Under the pieces are notes generated by a model. That model was not told the DNA's origin. It did no database searches and saw nothing but the letters and a program-made list of their open reading frames with translations. Shown piece after piece: positions 33,333 to 42,298 of a stretch of DNA of 64,000 nt. The stretch is from NCBI GenBank assembly GCA_964454015.1, contig CAYVQF010000007.1:62001-126000 (forward strand), read 5' to 3'. Numbering within the stretch: position 1 is the first letter of the stretch; every line of letters starts with the position of its first letter. The translations under genes and the position numbers were made by a program. This DNA comes from CAYVQF01 sp964454015. Lineage in GTDB: Bacteria > Myxococcota_A > Bradymonadia > UBA4248.

Positions 33333-33605
33333 CGTGGCTCCCTTTTCGGTAGGGTCTGAGAGGTGGTCGGGTCACGGAGCGGGCACGAAGACGCTCAGCG
33401 CGCTGGCCGGGGGCAAGTGTCCGCACGGGGAAGATGCTAGCACGCAGGGAGAGGTGGCTCAAGGACGCATTGGCCAGGGGCAGCATGGCGTTGTACCGTG
33501 CGGGCTGGCGCCGGGCGGTCGCGCCATGGCATGGTAGATTGGCGACGAGGTTCTCTGGCGCCGTTGGGGCTGAATCGCGGCGCGTGCGGAAGAGTGGAAG
33601 GTTGC

Positions 33606-35399
33606 ATGGGAGTCAGGGGATTGGGAAAGCAGCGCCTTGGGTTGCTCTTGCTGTGGTTGCTGCTGGCCGGATGCGGTCCGAGCTACCGCCAGATCTACGG
33701 CAAAGCTCCGGCGCCCGAGGCCTATGAGGCCTACCTGCGGGCGCGTTTGCTGCGCGAGGAGGGGGCTTACTTGAGCGCTCTCGGTGCCATCAGGCAGGCG
33801 CGCGCCGTCGACCCACGGGCACCGCGTCTGGCCCTGGAGGAGGTTGATTTGCTGCGATTGAGTGGCGCCCGGGCCGAGGCGCAGGTCCTCCTCGGGTCGT
33901 TGTCGCTGCCGCCAGCGCTGCAGGCGGAGCGCCACTACTTGCGCGCCCTGATTCACCTGGACGAAGATCGAGCCCCAGAGGCCTGGCAGGCGCTGCTACA
34001 GGCGTTGCGTTTGGACCCGGCTTACCAAGCGGCGGCCTTGCGTCTGACCGATGAGGGGCTTCGCCAGGGACGCTTGCCAGAGCTCATCCCCCATTTGCAG
34101 CGTCTGGTCGAGCTCCATCCCCAGGACGCCAAGGCTTGGGCGACCCTGGGCCATGTCGCCTTTGGGGTCGGAGACTTCGCCTTGGCCGAGCAAGCGCTGA
34201 GCCACCACTTGCGCCTGGACCAGCGCTCAGAGAAGAGTTTCTTGCGCTTGGCAGAAGCGCGGGTCGCTTTGGGCGATTGGGAAGGACAAGAGGAAGCTTT
34301 GGCCGAGTGCTTGGATTATCGCCCTTTGAGTCAACCTTGTCGTCAGGCCTACCTGGCCTGGCTCTTGGCCAACCCAGGTGCCGTGCCCCACGAGGACTCC
34401 ATCAAGGCCCTCCAAGTGGCCATCGCACACGACATGGCGGCCTATGGCGATGGTGCCCTCATCGACCTCGCCCAGCGCCTGTTGGCGCGGCATCGTTTGG
34501 AGGTTGCTGTGCCTTTCGTCGAGATCATCATCGACGGCAAGGCCCATTTGGCGGATCTGGCCTACTACCTCGCCGCGGCTCAGGCCAAGGCCGGTCAATG
34601 TCAAAGCGCGGGGCAGAGCCTGCGGCGCTTGGCCGAGGGGTCGGAGCTGCAGTTGCGAGGCGCCGTCGTCTTGGTGGCGTGTTGGTTGGCCGTGGACGAA
34701 GAGGCGCTGGCGCTGGCCGAGGCGGAGCGGCTCCTGGAGCGCTTCCCCGGGCAGGCGGATGCCTACGTGAGCGCAGCGCGGACCCTGATGGCCAGCGGGC
34801 GGCTGAGCCAGGCAGAAGTGATCCTGGCCCAGGCGCTGGAAGAAGGTTTGGCCACCTTGTCCCTGGCGCTCTTGCAGGCCGAGCTCGAGGTCGCAGCGGG
34901 GCGCATCGAGCAGGCCATTGCAGCCTATCTGGGGATCTCCGCCGGGCAGTGGCCCGGGATTTTGCCAGGGCATGAGCCGCTCGGGGGGGTGAAGCGGCGC
35001 ACCTTGGTGGCGGCATCGCAGCTCGCGGTGCGGCACGAGGTGCAACAGCGCGCCGTGGCCGCCGCGCTGGATGCCTACCTGGGCACGACGGATGACGGGG
35101 ATCTTTTGCTGATATTGTTGCGGGCGCATGTGGCGGTGCAGCTCGGTGACCTTACCGCGAGCGCACTGTTGCTGGAGCAAGTGGCGGCCGTGGCCCCAGC
35201 GCACTTGGAGGTGGCGTGGGACTTGCTGGTGGCGCTGCAGGCCCATGGCGCGCCCGGACCAGCCAGGGCGCTGGCTGCGCTGATGTGGATCGAGAGAGAG
35301 GCGCTGTCAGAGGCGCAGCAGGTGCAGTTGGTGCAGTGGTGTGCGGCGGAATCGGGTGGCGCGGATGGGTGCCCGGGAGGAGGAGCAGCGCGTGAATGA
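33606..35399 (+). CDS. TPR-repeat lipoprotein
   Basis: 597 residues. ATG at 33606 opens a clean lipoprotein signal ending LLLAGC. The mature protein is helical with TPR pairs throughout, for example EAYLRARLLREEGAYLSALG (about 40-60), WATLGHVAFGVGDFALAEQA (about 178) and DAYVSAARTLMASGRLSQAE (about 385). No enzymatic motif. Large outer-membrane TPR lipoproteins act as assembly scaffolds in delta-proteobacteria; the partner is unknown. It is translationally linked to the downstream LolA-like gene: the GTG start of that gene lies inside its last codons. Confidence 0.82.
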   Translation: MGVRGLGKQRLGLLLLWLLLAGCGPSYRQIYGKAPAPEAYEAYLRARLLREEGAYLSALGAIRQARAVDPRAPRLALEEVDLLRLSGARAEAQVLLGSLSLPPALQAERHYLRALIHLDEDRAPEAWQALLQALRLDPAYQAAALRLTDEGLRQGRLPELIPHLQRLVELHPQDAKAWATLGHVAFGVGDFALAEQALSHHLRLDQRSEKSFLRLAEARVALGDWEGQEEALAECLDYRPLSQPCRQAYLAWLLANPGAVPHEDSIKALQVAIAHDMAAYGDGALIDLAQRLLARHRLEVAVPFVEIIIDGKAHLADLAYYLAAAQAKAGQCQSAGQSLRRLAEGSELQLRGAVVLVACWLAVDEEALALAEAERLLERFPGQADAYVSAARTLMASGRLSQAEVILAQALEEGLATLSLALLQAELEVAAGRIEQAIAAYLGISAGQWPGILPGHEPLGGVKRRTLVAASQLAVRHEVQQRAVAAALDAYLGTTDDGDLLLILLRAHVAVQLGDLTASALLLEQVAAVAPAHLEVAWDLLVALQAHGAPGPARALAALMWIEREALSEAQQVQLVQWCAAESGGADGCPGGGAARE

Positions 35400-36225
35400 A
35401 GCTCAGTGGTTTGGTAGGCTTGGCATGGTGTCGCGGCTGATGATGGGATTGCTGTTGCTGGGGCTGGGCGCGTGTGGTGGCTCTGTGGCGCGCCCAGACG
35501 ATGGTTGGTGGGAGGCCGCCGAGGTGGTGGCGCAAGTCGAGGAGAGGCTCGAACAGGTGGCGGACTTGCGCATCGTGGCCAAGGTGGATTACCGCGACCT
35601 GGAGCGGCGGGAGCGGGTGGTAGGTCGAGATGTGGTGATTTCAGCCAAGGCGCCGAGCCTGCTGCGGGTGACGCTGTCGAGTTTCGACAAGGCCCTGGCG
35701 ACCTTGGTGACCGACGGCAACCTCTTTCAGCTTCTGGACGTGCAGCAGAACACGTATTTTCATGGCCCAGCGACGCCGCGCAACCTGGGGCGTTTGCTGC
35801 CGCTGAATTTGTCGGCCGGGGATTTTTATCGGGTCTTGGCGGGGGCTTTTCCGGTGGCGCTGCTCAGCGCCGAGTGGCCGCGGGAGGCGGTGTTGGGGTG
35901 GAACGGCAAGACGGGCTGCTATGTCTTGGACTTACCACGGGAGGCGGGCGGTCGCTTGCTGGTGGAGCTGGAGCACCCCTCGTTGAACATCGTCGAGATG
36001 CGGATCGTGGAGGCGGGGAAGGTGGTTTACGTCTACAAGGCGCGTGATTTCGTGGCCCGCGGGGGGGCGCAGTTGCCGCAGCGGGTCCGTTTCGAGATTG
36101 GCGATGATGAGATCGACGTCACCCTGCGGGTCGAGCGAGTGGATGTGAATGTGGATCCCAAGGCGCAAGTGTTTTCTTTGCCGCCGCCGCCAGGCATCGA
36201 GCAGATCCATGTGGTCGAGGACTAG
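35392..36225 (+). CDS. LolA/LolB-fold outer-membrane lipoprotein (DUF4292-like)
   Basis: 277 residues from the GTG at 35392, which has GGAGGAGGAG upstream and overlaps the previous stop by 8 bases; an ATG at 35425 is an alternative. Signal and lipobox LGLGAC are clear. The mature part is a series of beta strands (DLRIVAKVDYRD, PSLLRVTLSSFDKALATLVT, GKTGCYVLDLPREAG, RVRFEIGDDEIDVTLRVERV) in the half-barrel layout of LolA/LolB-like proteins, ending with a Pro-rich FSLPPPPGI, as in DUF4292 lipoproteins. Likely role: binding lipid or lipoprotein at the outer membrane, possibly with the coupled TPR lipoprotein. The family call is by pattern, not by search. Confidence 0.7.
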   Translation: MNEAQWFGRLGMVSRLMMGLLLLGLGACGGSVARPDDGWWEAAEVVAQVEERLEQVADLRIVAKVDYRDLERRERVVGRDVVISAKAPSLLRVTLSSFDKALATLVTDGNLFQLLDVQQNTYFHGPATPRNLGRLLPLNLSAGDFYRVLAGAFPVALLSAEWPREAVLGWNGKTGCYVLDLPREAGGRLLVELEHPSLNIVEMRIVEAGKVVYVYKARDFVARGGAQLPQRVRFEIGDDEIDVTLRVERVDVNVDPKAQVFSLPPPPGIEQIHVVED

Positions 36226-36236
36226 GGGAAAACGAC

Positions 36237-36269
36237 GAGAGCCTCTCGTCGCTGGGGCGAGAGGCTCTC
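36237..36269. terminator. Bidirectional terminator between convergent genes
   Basis: A perfect 12-base-pair stem (GAGAGCCTCTCG with CGAGAGGCTCTC) and a 9-base loop lie between the stops of the LolA-like gene and the PFOR gene. On the minus strand it is followed by GTCGTTTTCCCC, so it works best for the PFOR transcript. Confidence 0.55.
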
Positions 36270-36294
36270 CGTGTCAGTTCAGAGGGGGACGCGA

Positions 36295-39200
36295 TCAGCG
36301 CAGGCCGGGCACGCTGCGGGAGACCCCGGCGAGCTGCTCGTAGTAGCGCCATCTTTCGTCGATGTCCTTCTGGGCCAGGTCGAAGAGGACTTCAGCCTCT
36401 TGCGGTCGCGTGCGCATCAGGCTCGAGAAGCGGGTCTGCTGCAGGGCGAAGTCGCGGAAGGAGACCGTGGGTTTCTTGCAATCCAGCTTGAAGGGCACTT
36501 CGCCTTCTTGGGCCTGCGGGGTGAAGCGATAGGTCGGCCAGAAGCCCGACTTGACCGCTTGGTTCATGAATTCCTGCGACAGGGTCATGTTGATGCCATG
36601 GGCGATGCAGGTGCTGTAGGCGATGATGAGCGAGGTGCCGTGATAGGACTCGGCTTCGACCATGGCTTGGATGGTCTGGCGCTGGTTGGCGCCCATGGCG
36701 ATCTGCGCCACGTAGACGTTGCCGTAGGCCATGGCGAACTGGCCGAGGTCTTTTTTGCCACCGGGTTTGCCGCGGGCGGCGAACTTGGCGACGGCGCCAC
36801 GTGGCGTGGCCTTGGAGGCCTGGCCGCCGGTGTTGGAGTAGACCTCGGTGTCGAGGACGAGGATGTTGACGTTGCGGCCGAGGGCGAAGATGTGGTCGAG
36901 TCCGCCGTAGCCGATGTCATAGGCCCAACCGTCACCACCGATGATCCACACGCTGCGCTCGAGGAGAGCGTCGGTGACGCCCAGGAGCTGGGTGGCTTTG
37001 GGGGTGTTGAGGCTGTGAGCTTTGGCCTTGAGCGCGGCGATGTCCTGGCGGACGCGCTCCAAGTCGGCTTCGCTCTTCTGCGGGTTTTCAATGATGGAAC
37101 CCACGAGCTGCTCGCCGAACTCGCCGACCATCTCGCGCATGATCTGGTGGGCCAGGGATTTTTGTTGGTCGAGGGCCAGGCGCATGCCGAGGCCGAACTC
37201 GGCGTTGTCTTCGAAGAGCGAGTTGTTCCAGGTGGGTCCGTAGCCATCCTTGTTCACGGCCCAGGGGGTGCTGGGGAGGTTGCCGCCGTAGATGGAGGAG
37301 CAACCCGTGGCATTGGCCACCAACATGCGGTCGCCAAAGAGCTGGGTGAGGAGGCGCAGGTAAGGCGTCTCGCCGCAGCCAGCGCAAGCACCCGAGAACT
37401 CGAAGAGGGGCTGTAGCAGTTGCGAACCCTTGATGGTGGTCTTGTCGACTTCCGAGCGCCCGCGGTAGGGGAGCTGGGTGAAGTAGTCGTAAGCCACGCG
37501 CTCGTTTTCGAGGTGGTTGAGCTTGTACTCCATGTTGATGGCTTTGCGGCCGGCCTGGGCTTTGTTCTTGGCCGGGCACTCTTGGACGCAGACCCCACAA
37601 CCGGTGCAATCGTCTGGGGCGACTTGGACCGAGAAGAGGGTCCCTTCCGGCAGATCCTTGCCGCGCCAGGTGTGGTGCTTGAAGGCGGCTGGGGCATCCT
37701 TGATCTGGTCCGGGGTGAAGGTCTTGATGCGGATGGCGGCGTGGGGGCAAGCCATGGCGCAGAAGGCGCAGTTGATGCAGACTTCTGGATCCCAGACGGG
37801 GATGTCACGGGCAATGCTGCGTTTTTCCCACTGCGTGGTGGCCGTGGGGAAGGTGCCGTCCACGGGGAAGGCGCTGACGGGCAGGGTGTCGCCCTGGCCG
37901 ACCATCAGCTTGGACATGACCTTGCAGACGTAGTCTGGCGCATCGTCGAAGCAGCCCAGGCTGCGCACCATGGTGCCGAGTTGGGTGGGCACCTCGAGGC
38001 GGTGCAGATTGGAGATGCTGGCGTCGACGGCGGCGTAGTTTTTGTTGACCACGGCTTCGCCGCGGTTGCCGTAGGTCTTCTTGATGGCTTCTTTGATCTT
38101 CTCGATGGCTTCTTGCTCGGGCAAGACCCCAGAGAGCTTGAAGAAGCAAGCCTGCATCACCGTGTTGATGCGGGTGCCCATGCCGGTTTCTTCAGCGACC
38201 TTGCCAGCGTCGATGATGTAGACCTTGAGCTTCTTGTCGATGATTTGCTGTTGGGTCTCGCGGGGGATGTGCTGCCACACTTCGTCGGCGCCGTAGGGGC
38301 TGTTGAGGAGGAAGGTGGCTCCTTCTTCGGCGAGGGACAGCATGTCCATTCTTTCGAGGAAGTTGAACTGATGGCAGGCGACGAAGTTGGCCCGCTGGAT
38401 GAGGTAGGTGCCGCGGATGGGGTTGGCGCCGAAGCGCAGGTGGGAGACGGTGACGGCGCCAGCTTTCTTGGAGTCGTAGACGAAGTAGCCCTGGGCATGC
38501 AGGGGGGTGTTCTCACCGATGATCTTGACGGAGTTCTTGTTGGCGCCGACCGTGCCGTCACTGCCCAAGCCGTAGAAGATGGCGCGGGTGCTCTTGGGAT
38601 CTTCCGTGATGAAGTCCGTATCCCAGCTCAGGCTGAGGTGGGTGACGTCGTCTTCGATGCCTACGGTGAAGTGATTGCGGGGCTTGGCGGCCTCGAGCTC
38701 GTCGAGGACCGTCTTGACCATGGCCGGGGTGAACTCTTTGGAGGAGAGGCCGTAGCGGCCACCGATGACGCGGGGCTCTGCCGAGCCGCGCAGATCGGTC
38801 CACTTCTCCCTGACGGCGGTGCAAATATCCAAGTACAGAGGCTCGCCCAAGGCGCCGGGCTCTTTGGTGCGATCCAGGACGCCGATGCTGCGCACCGTGC
38901 TGGGCAGCGCGTTGAGGATGGCGACCTCGTCGAAGGGGCGATAGAGGCGAACGTTGAGCATGCCGACCTTCTCACCCTTGGCGGTGAGGGCGCTCACGGC
39001 CTCGATGGCGGTGCCAACGGCCGAGCCCATGAGGATCACGACGCGCTCGGCGTCGGGCGCGCCGAAGTACTCGACGATCTTGTACTGGCGACCCGTGTGC
39101 TTGGCGAAGCGATCCATGGCCGCTTGCGTCAGGCCAGGGACGGCCTGGTAGTATTTGTTGCAAGCTTCACGGGCCTGGAAGAAGACGTCCGGGTTCTGCG

Positions 39201-39855
39201 CCGTGCCGCGCAAGACCGGCTTGGTTGGGTTCATGGCGCGGGCCCGGTGGGCCTGGACATGGTCCTCGTCGATGAGGGCGCGGGCGTCCTCGACGGTCAG
39301 CATCTCCACCCCATTGACCTCGTGAGAGGTACGGAAGCCGTCGAAGAAGTGCAAAAAGGGCACGCGCGCTGCCAAGGTCGTCATCTGGGCGATCATCGCC
39401 ATGTCTTGCGACTCTTGCGCGCTGCCGCTGGAGAGCATGGCGAAACCCGTCGCGCGGCAATGCATGACGTCGCTGTGGTCGCCGAAAATCGAGAGGGCAT
39501 GCGAGGCCACGGTTCGCGCCGCGATATGAAAGACCGCCGGCGTCAGCTCGCCAGCAATCTTAAACATGTTGGGCACTTTCAAGAGCAGCCCTTGGGAGGC
39601 CGTGAAAGTCGTCGTCAGCGCACCCGCTTGCAGGGAGCCATGCACTGCGCCCGCGGCACCTGCCTCGGACTGCATCTCCACGACCTGAGGGATGGCGCCC
39701 CACAGGTTCTTCTGGTCCGCCGCCGCCCAAGCGTCAGCAAACTCGCCCATGTTGGAAGAGGGCGTAATCGGGTAGATGCAAATGACTTCGTTCGTCAGGA
39801 ACGCGGAGTGAGCGGCAGCTTCGTTCCCGTCAATGGTCATTCTCTTCGCGGACAT
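36295..39855 (-). CDS. nifJ: Pyruvate:ferredoxin (flavodoxin) oxidoreductase, single chain
   Basis: 1186 residues, normal for the homodimeric enzyme: pyruvate + CoA + 2 oxidised ferredoxin to acetyl-CoA + CO2 + reduced ferredoxin. Order: domain I with YPITPSSNMGE (about 29), domain II, gamma-like domain, a two-[4Fe-4S] ferredoxin domain (CINCAFCAMACP and CTGCGVCVQECP, about 685-760), then the TPP domain with CAGCGETPY (proximal cluster) and GGDGWAYDIGYGGLDH and the later Cys in YSTCIAHG. The ATG at 39855 has AAGGAG six bases upstream. A monocistronic gene with promoter at 39978-40006. It indicates low-potential ferredoxin metabolism, hence at least facultative anaerobic capacity. Confidence 0.97.
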   Translation of the reverse strand: MSAKRMTIDGNEAAAHSAFLTNEVICIYPITPSSNMGEFADAWAAADQKNLWGAIPQVVEMQSEAGAAGAVHGSLQAGALTTTFTASQGLLLKVPNMFKIAGELTPAVFHIAARTVASHALSIFGDHSDVMHCRATGFAMLSSGSAQESQDMAMIAQMTTLAARVPFLHFFDGFRTSHEVNGVEMLTVEDARALIDEDHVQAHRARAMNPTKPVLRGTAQNPDVFFQAREACNKYYQAVPGLTQAAMDRFAKHTGRQYKIVEYFGAPDAERVVILMGSAVGTAIEAVSALTAKGEKVGMLNVRLYRPFDEVAILNALPSTVRSIGVLDRTKEPGALGEPLYLDICTAVREKWTDLRGSAEPRVIGGRYGLSSKEFTPAMVKTVLDELEAAKPRNHFTVGIEDDVTHLSLSWDTDFITEDPKSTRAIFYGLGSDGTVGANKNSVKIIGENTPLHAQGYFVYDSKKAGAVTVSHLRFGANPIRGTYLIQRANFVACHQFNFLERMDMLSLAEEGATFLLNSPYGADEVWQHIPRETQQQIIDKKLKVYIIDAGKVAEETGMGTRINTVMQACFFKLSGVLPEQEAIEKIKEAIKKTYGNRGEAVVNKNYAAVDASISNLHRLEVPTQLGTMVRSLGCFDDAPDYVCKVMSKLMVGQGDTLPVSAFPVDGTFPTATTQWEKRSIARDIPVWDPEVCINCAFCAMACPHAAIRIKTFTPDQIKDAPAAFKHHTWRGKDLPEGTLFSVQVAPDDCTGCGVCVQECPAKNKAQAGRKAINMEYKLNHLENERVAYDYFTQLPYRGRSEVDKTTIKGSQLLQPLFEFSGACAGCGETPYLRLLTQLFGDRMLVANATGCSSIYGGNLPSTPWAVNKDGYGPTWNNSLFEDNAEFGLGMRLALDQQKSLAHQIMREMVGEFGEQLVGSIIENPQKSEADLERVRQDIAALKAKAHSLNTPKATQLLGVTDALLERSVWIIGGDGWAYDIGYGGLDHIFALGRNVNILVLDTEVYSNTGGQASKATPRGAVAKFAARGKPGGKKDLGQFAMAYGNVYVAQIAMGANQRQTIQAMVEAESYHGTSLIIAYSTCIAHGINMTLSQEFMNQAVKSGFWPTYRFTPQAQEGEVPFKLDCKKPTVSFRDFALQQTRFSSLMRTRPQEAEVLFDLAQKDIDERWRYYEQLAGVSRSVPGLR

Positions 39856-40207
39856 CACATTCTCCTTACTTTCGGTGGCAAGACCGGCTCCCACAGGGGT
39901 GACACAGCGGGACGCAAAGACGCGCGTCACGTGTCGACGCGCCGGCAGAAGTCCCGTGGAGCCTCGACGCTGGCGGCTCTCTACCATGGTTGGGGGTGCT
40001 TGACAATGATCGTTGGTGCGAGGTGGCACGATTTCAAGCCCCCCCGCCAAGAGCGCTGTCGGCCAAGCATCTGCCGATTTTCGCCAGGTGTGGCGCAGGT
40101 GCTATGCTGTTGGCTCTGGCCAGGGGCTTTTTTGGCTGGGATCCACCCAAGCGATGTGGGGGGGGGCTCCTCTGGGGCGGCGCACGTCGCGAAATTGGCC
40201 AAGGTGC
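39856..40207. other. Divergent intergenic region, PFOR to TSP3 gene
   Basis: 352 bases. Contains the PFOR promoter at 39978-40006 and a leader of about 116 bases. For the plus-strand gene a possible pair is TTCGCC, 17 bases, TATGCT just before 40110. No supported gene; an open frame of over 1000 codons on the plus strand that covers this region and the PFOR gene is a shadow. Confidence 0.5.
39978..40006 (-). promoter_or_regulatory. Predicted promoter of the PFOR gene
   Basis: On the minus strand TTGTCA (40001-40006), 17 bases, TAGAGA (39978-39983). The same -10 hexamer occurs in the tRNA promoter at 41034-41062. Confidence 0.45.
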
Positions 40208-40567
40208 ATGACCGTGAGAGATACGCTGCGAATCCTTGCTTACATGCTCGCCTGCTGCGTTGCGCTGCTGTGGAACGCACTCCCTGCCGAGGCCTACGCC
40301 AGCGACAGCGACGGCGATACCATCATCGACAGCGAAGACAACTGCCCTTTGGTCTACAACCCCGACCAGGCAGATCTCGATGGCGATGGGGTGGGCGATG
40401 CTTGCGACCCCGACCGGGATGGCGATGGCGTGGTCAATGTGGTGGACAACTGCCCAGGCGTGTATAACCCCAGCCAGGTCGATAGCCGGCAGAATGGGCG
40501 GGGCGATGCGTGCGATCCCTTGGACACCCAGACCTTGGCCAAGGCAGATGAGCAGCGCTTGCGCTGA
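40208..40567 (+). CDS. Small exported protein with thrombospondin type-3 repeats
   Basis: 119 residues. Signal sequence to about residue 30 (AYMLACCVALLWNALPAEA-YA), then two and a half calcium-binding thrombospondin type-3 repeats: DSDGDTIIDSEDNCP, DLDGDGVGDACDPDRDGDGVV with DNCPGVYNPSQVD, and GRGDACD. The spacing D-x-D-x-D-G-x-x-D is intact and the cysteines would pair. Such repeats normally form stalks of large outer-membrane or secreted proteins (for example OmpA-like); here they make up the whole protein. Ca2+ binding is inferred from the motif. It ends about 215 bases before tRNA-Pro. Confidence 0.78.
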   Translation: MTVRDTLRILAYMLACCVALLWNALPAEAYASDSDGDTIIDSEDNCPLVYNPDQADLDGDGVGDACDPDRDGDGVVNVVDNCPGVYNPSQVDSRQNGRGDACDPLDTQTLAKADEQRLR

Positions 40568-40709
40568 CGGGCGGGTCCCCTGCGATGTCCCTCTGGGTGG
40601 CCGCGATGCGCACCTTGGCGCCGTGAGCGTCGGGCCGGAACGCGAAGATGCGTCAGTGGCCATGGGACCTTGGCCCAGGCTTTTTCTTTGCGGGTGACAG
40701 TGAAGAGAC

Positions 40710-40738
40710 TTGATTTTCCCGGGCGGCTCGGGTATCAG
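40710..40738 (+). promoter_or_regulatory. Predicted promoter of the tRNA-Pro/tRNA-Arg pair
   Basis: TTGATT (40710-40715), 17 bases, TATCAG (40733-40738), about 46 bases before the mature tRNA-Pro. Confidence 0.4.
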
Positions 40739-40784
40739 ATGCGCCGGGCTGTCCAGCAATGGACGGTCACCCAAGGAAAAACGA

Positions 40785-40858
40785 CGGGGTGTAGCGCAGT
40801 CTGGTAGCGCGCCGGTTTTGGGTACCGGAGGTCGTAGGTTCGAATCCTATCGCCCCGA
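40785..40858 (+). tRNA. tRNA-Pro (anticodon TGG)
   Basis: Full cloverleaf: acceptor CGGGGTG with CGCCCCG, anticodon stem CCGGT/ACCGG with loop TTTGGGT (TGG at 40819-40821), T-arm with GGTTCGAATCC. CCA is not encoded. First of six tRNA genes. Confidence 0.96.
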
Positions 40859-40888
40859 TAGCAGCGCACCGATTTCGGTGGGCTCTCA

Positions 40889-40962
<74 letters not shown>

Positions 40963-41033
40963 TTCGCCGCGCCGCGACGTTGAGGCGGCCCTTGCTACCG
41001 AGCTTTGAAAATGGGGAGCTTCAAATTCTTTTG

Positions 41034-41062
41034 TTGACAAGCCCAGGGCAGCGTGCTAGAGA
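41034..41062 (+). promoter_or_regulatory. Predicted promoter of the tRNA-His-Arg-Lys-Leu group
   Basis: Perfect TTGACA (41034-41039), 17 bases, TAGAGA (41057-41062), preceded by an A/T-rich stretch (AAATTCTTTTG). The first tRNA begins 74 bases downstream. Confidence 0.5.
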
Positions 41063-41135
41063 CACCGCCACTTCGGCAGCGAGCGAAGTCCGGTGGCAAA
41101 TCGGGTGCTGGCTGTGGAGGTGACGTTTCGCTTGT

Positions 41136-41210
41136 GGTGGGTGTAGCTCAGGCGGTTAGAGCGCTGGGTTGTGGTCCCAGAGGTCGAGGGTTCAAGTCCC
41201 TTCATCCACC
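41136..41210 (+). tRNA. tRNA-His (anticodon GTG)
   Basis: The extra 5' G (G-1) is encoded at 41136 and faces C73 at 41210. Acceptor GTGGGTG with CATCCAC, anticodon stem CTGGG/CCCAG with loop TTGTGGT (anticodon GTG), T-loop TTCAAGT. Confidence 0.95.
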
Positions 41211-41214
41211 CTGT

Positions 41215-41288
41215 GCACTCGTAGCTCAGCTGGATAGAGCGACGGACTTCGAATCCGTAGGTCGCAGGTTCGAGCCCTGCCGGGTGTA
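41215..41288 (+). tRNA. tRNA-Arg (anticodon TCG)
   Basis: Acceptor GCACTCG with CGGGTGT, anticodon stem ACGGA/TCCGT with loop CTTCGAA (anticodon TCG), T-loop TTCGAGC. Only four bases separate it from tRNA-His. Its sequence resembles tRNA-Arg(TCT) nearby. Confidence 0.95.
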
Positions 41289-41320
41289 CTGCTTCGGCAG
41301 TGTGTGCAGAGATTTTGAAA

Positions 41321-41393
41321 GGGTGCATAGCTCAACTGGCAGAGCAACGGACTCTTAATCCGTAGGTTGAAGGTTCGATTCCTTCTGCACCCA
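41321..41393 (+). tRNA. tRNA-Lys (anticodon CTT)
   Basis: Acceptor GGGTGCA with TGCACCC, D-arm GCTCAACTGGCAGAGC, anticodon stem ACGGA/TCCGT with loop CTCTTAA (anticodon CTT), T-loop TTCGATT. Same transcript as its neighbours by spacing. Confidence 0.95.
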
Positions 41394-41415
41394 TACAGCA
41401 AACACTTGGCTTCGA

Positions 41416-41497
41416 GCGAGAGTGGCGGAACTGGCAGACGCGCAGGATTTAGGTTCCTGTACCGCAAGGTGTGTGGGTTCGAGTCCCACCTCTCGCA
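41416..41497 (+). tRNA. tRNA-Leu (anticodon TAG)
   Basis: Class II tRNA with a variable arm. Acceptor GCGAGAG with CTCTCGC, anticodon stem CAGGA/TCCTG with loop TTTAGGT (anticodon TAG), T-loop TTCGAGT. Last tRNA of the cluster. Confidence 0.95.
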
Positions 41498-41520
41498 TCT
41501 CCACAGCGACCCTCTCGGCC

Positions 41521-41970
41521 TCAGGGATTGAATTTTTGCGCGGCTTCACCTTGGTCGCAGCGAATGGCGATGTGCTTCGCTTCGACGTGACCGTGGCCCA
41601 GGACCTCCGGCTGCGCTTTGGGCTGTACTTGGGACCACATCCGACTGTTGTTTCGACGCGGTACGGCGTAGATATAGCCGAAGTCATCGGGAGCGAGGCG
41701 GAGGGTTTCGCCGGCTGGCAAGGTGGGGGCGCTGTAGAAATAGAGGTCGTTGAGGACGACCTGAAGATCTGTCCACGCCGCGCGGCTGCGGTTGGAGACC
41801 AAGACCAGGCTCTTGCCTCCCATGGCACCCGGCACGACGTGGATCTCGGCGCCGAGGTCATTGAACTCTTCCCGCGGCCAGCCCATGATCACCCAGGCGA
41901 GGATGGCGATGGAGCCGGCGAGATAGGCGGCGAGGATGACGATTTTGAACTTGAAGTAGGCTTTGTTCAC
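41521..41970 (-). CDS. Membrane-anchored protein of unknown function
   Basis: 149 residues. One membrane helix near the N-terminus (about 8-30, FKIVILAAYLAGSIAILAWVIMG) and a mainly beta periplasmic part (EIHVVPGAMGGKSLVLVSNRSRAAWTDLQVVL) with a motif-like segment AGETLRLAPDDFGYI. No cysteine-based or catalytic motif; the C-terminus is hydrophilic (GEAAQKFNP). It is convergent with tRNA-Leu and divergent from the GltJ-like gene. I do not recognise a family. Confidence 0.6.
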   Translation of the reverse strand: MNKAYFKFKIVILAAYLAGSIAILAWVIMGWPREEFNDLGAEIHVVPGAMGGKSLVLVSNRSRAAWTDLQVVLNDLYFYSAPTLPAGETLRLAPDDFGYIYAVPRRNNSRMWSQVQPKAQPEVLGHGHVEAKHIAIRCDQGEAAQKFNP

Positions 41971-42298
41971 GGCAGGCCACGGCGATGACGCGGACAGGTG
42001 AGTCTGTACGCTCCAGGTTGAGCTCGACGCTATTCCAATTCGGGGGTGGGGGCAATATTTGCGTCATCCCCTTTCGTTTCGACCCCAAGGGGCGCGTGCA
42101 ACCGTGCCGATGGGGGCGTTGCGGCTTTGGGCCACAGGTGCTATGGGCACGGCGGAGCCTTGCTCTGGCGCAGGAGATGGGCCTGTAGTCGGAAGGAACA
42201 CTATAGCTTGTCATCCGTTGAATGAGAGTGTTAGCATCGACCCTTGCGGCGGCGTTGCGCTTGGCCGCATCGGCTGATGCCGAGAACTCGGAGAGGGA
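41971..42298. other. Divergent intergenic region upstream of the GltJ-like gene
   Basis: 328 bases. It contains the promoter candidate at 42208-42237 for the plus-strand gene. No supported gene; I see no further structure. Confidence 0.45.
42208..42237 (+). promoter_or_regulatory. Candidate promoter of the GltJ-like gene
   Basis: TTGTCA (42208-42213), 18 bases, TAGCAT (42232-42237), about 60 bases before the ATG at 42299. Confidence 0.3.

Noticed and set aside
37420..40467. Open frame of about 1015 codons on the plus strand opposite the PFOR gene
   Set aside because: It mirrors the PFOR codons in a GC-rich gene and is rich in Gly, Asp and Val without any family motif; the PFOR reading is unambiguous.
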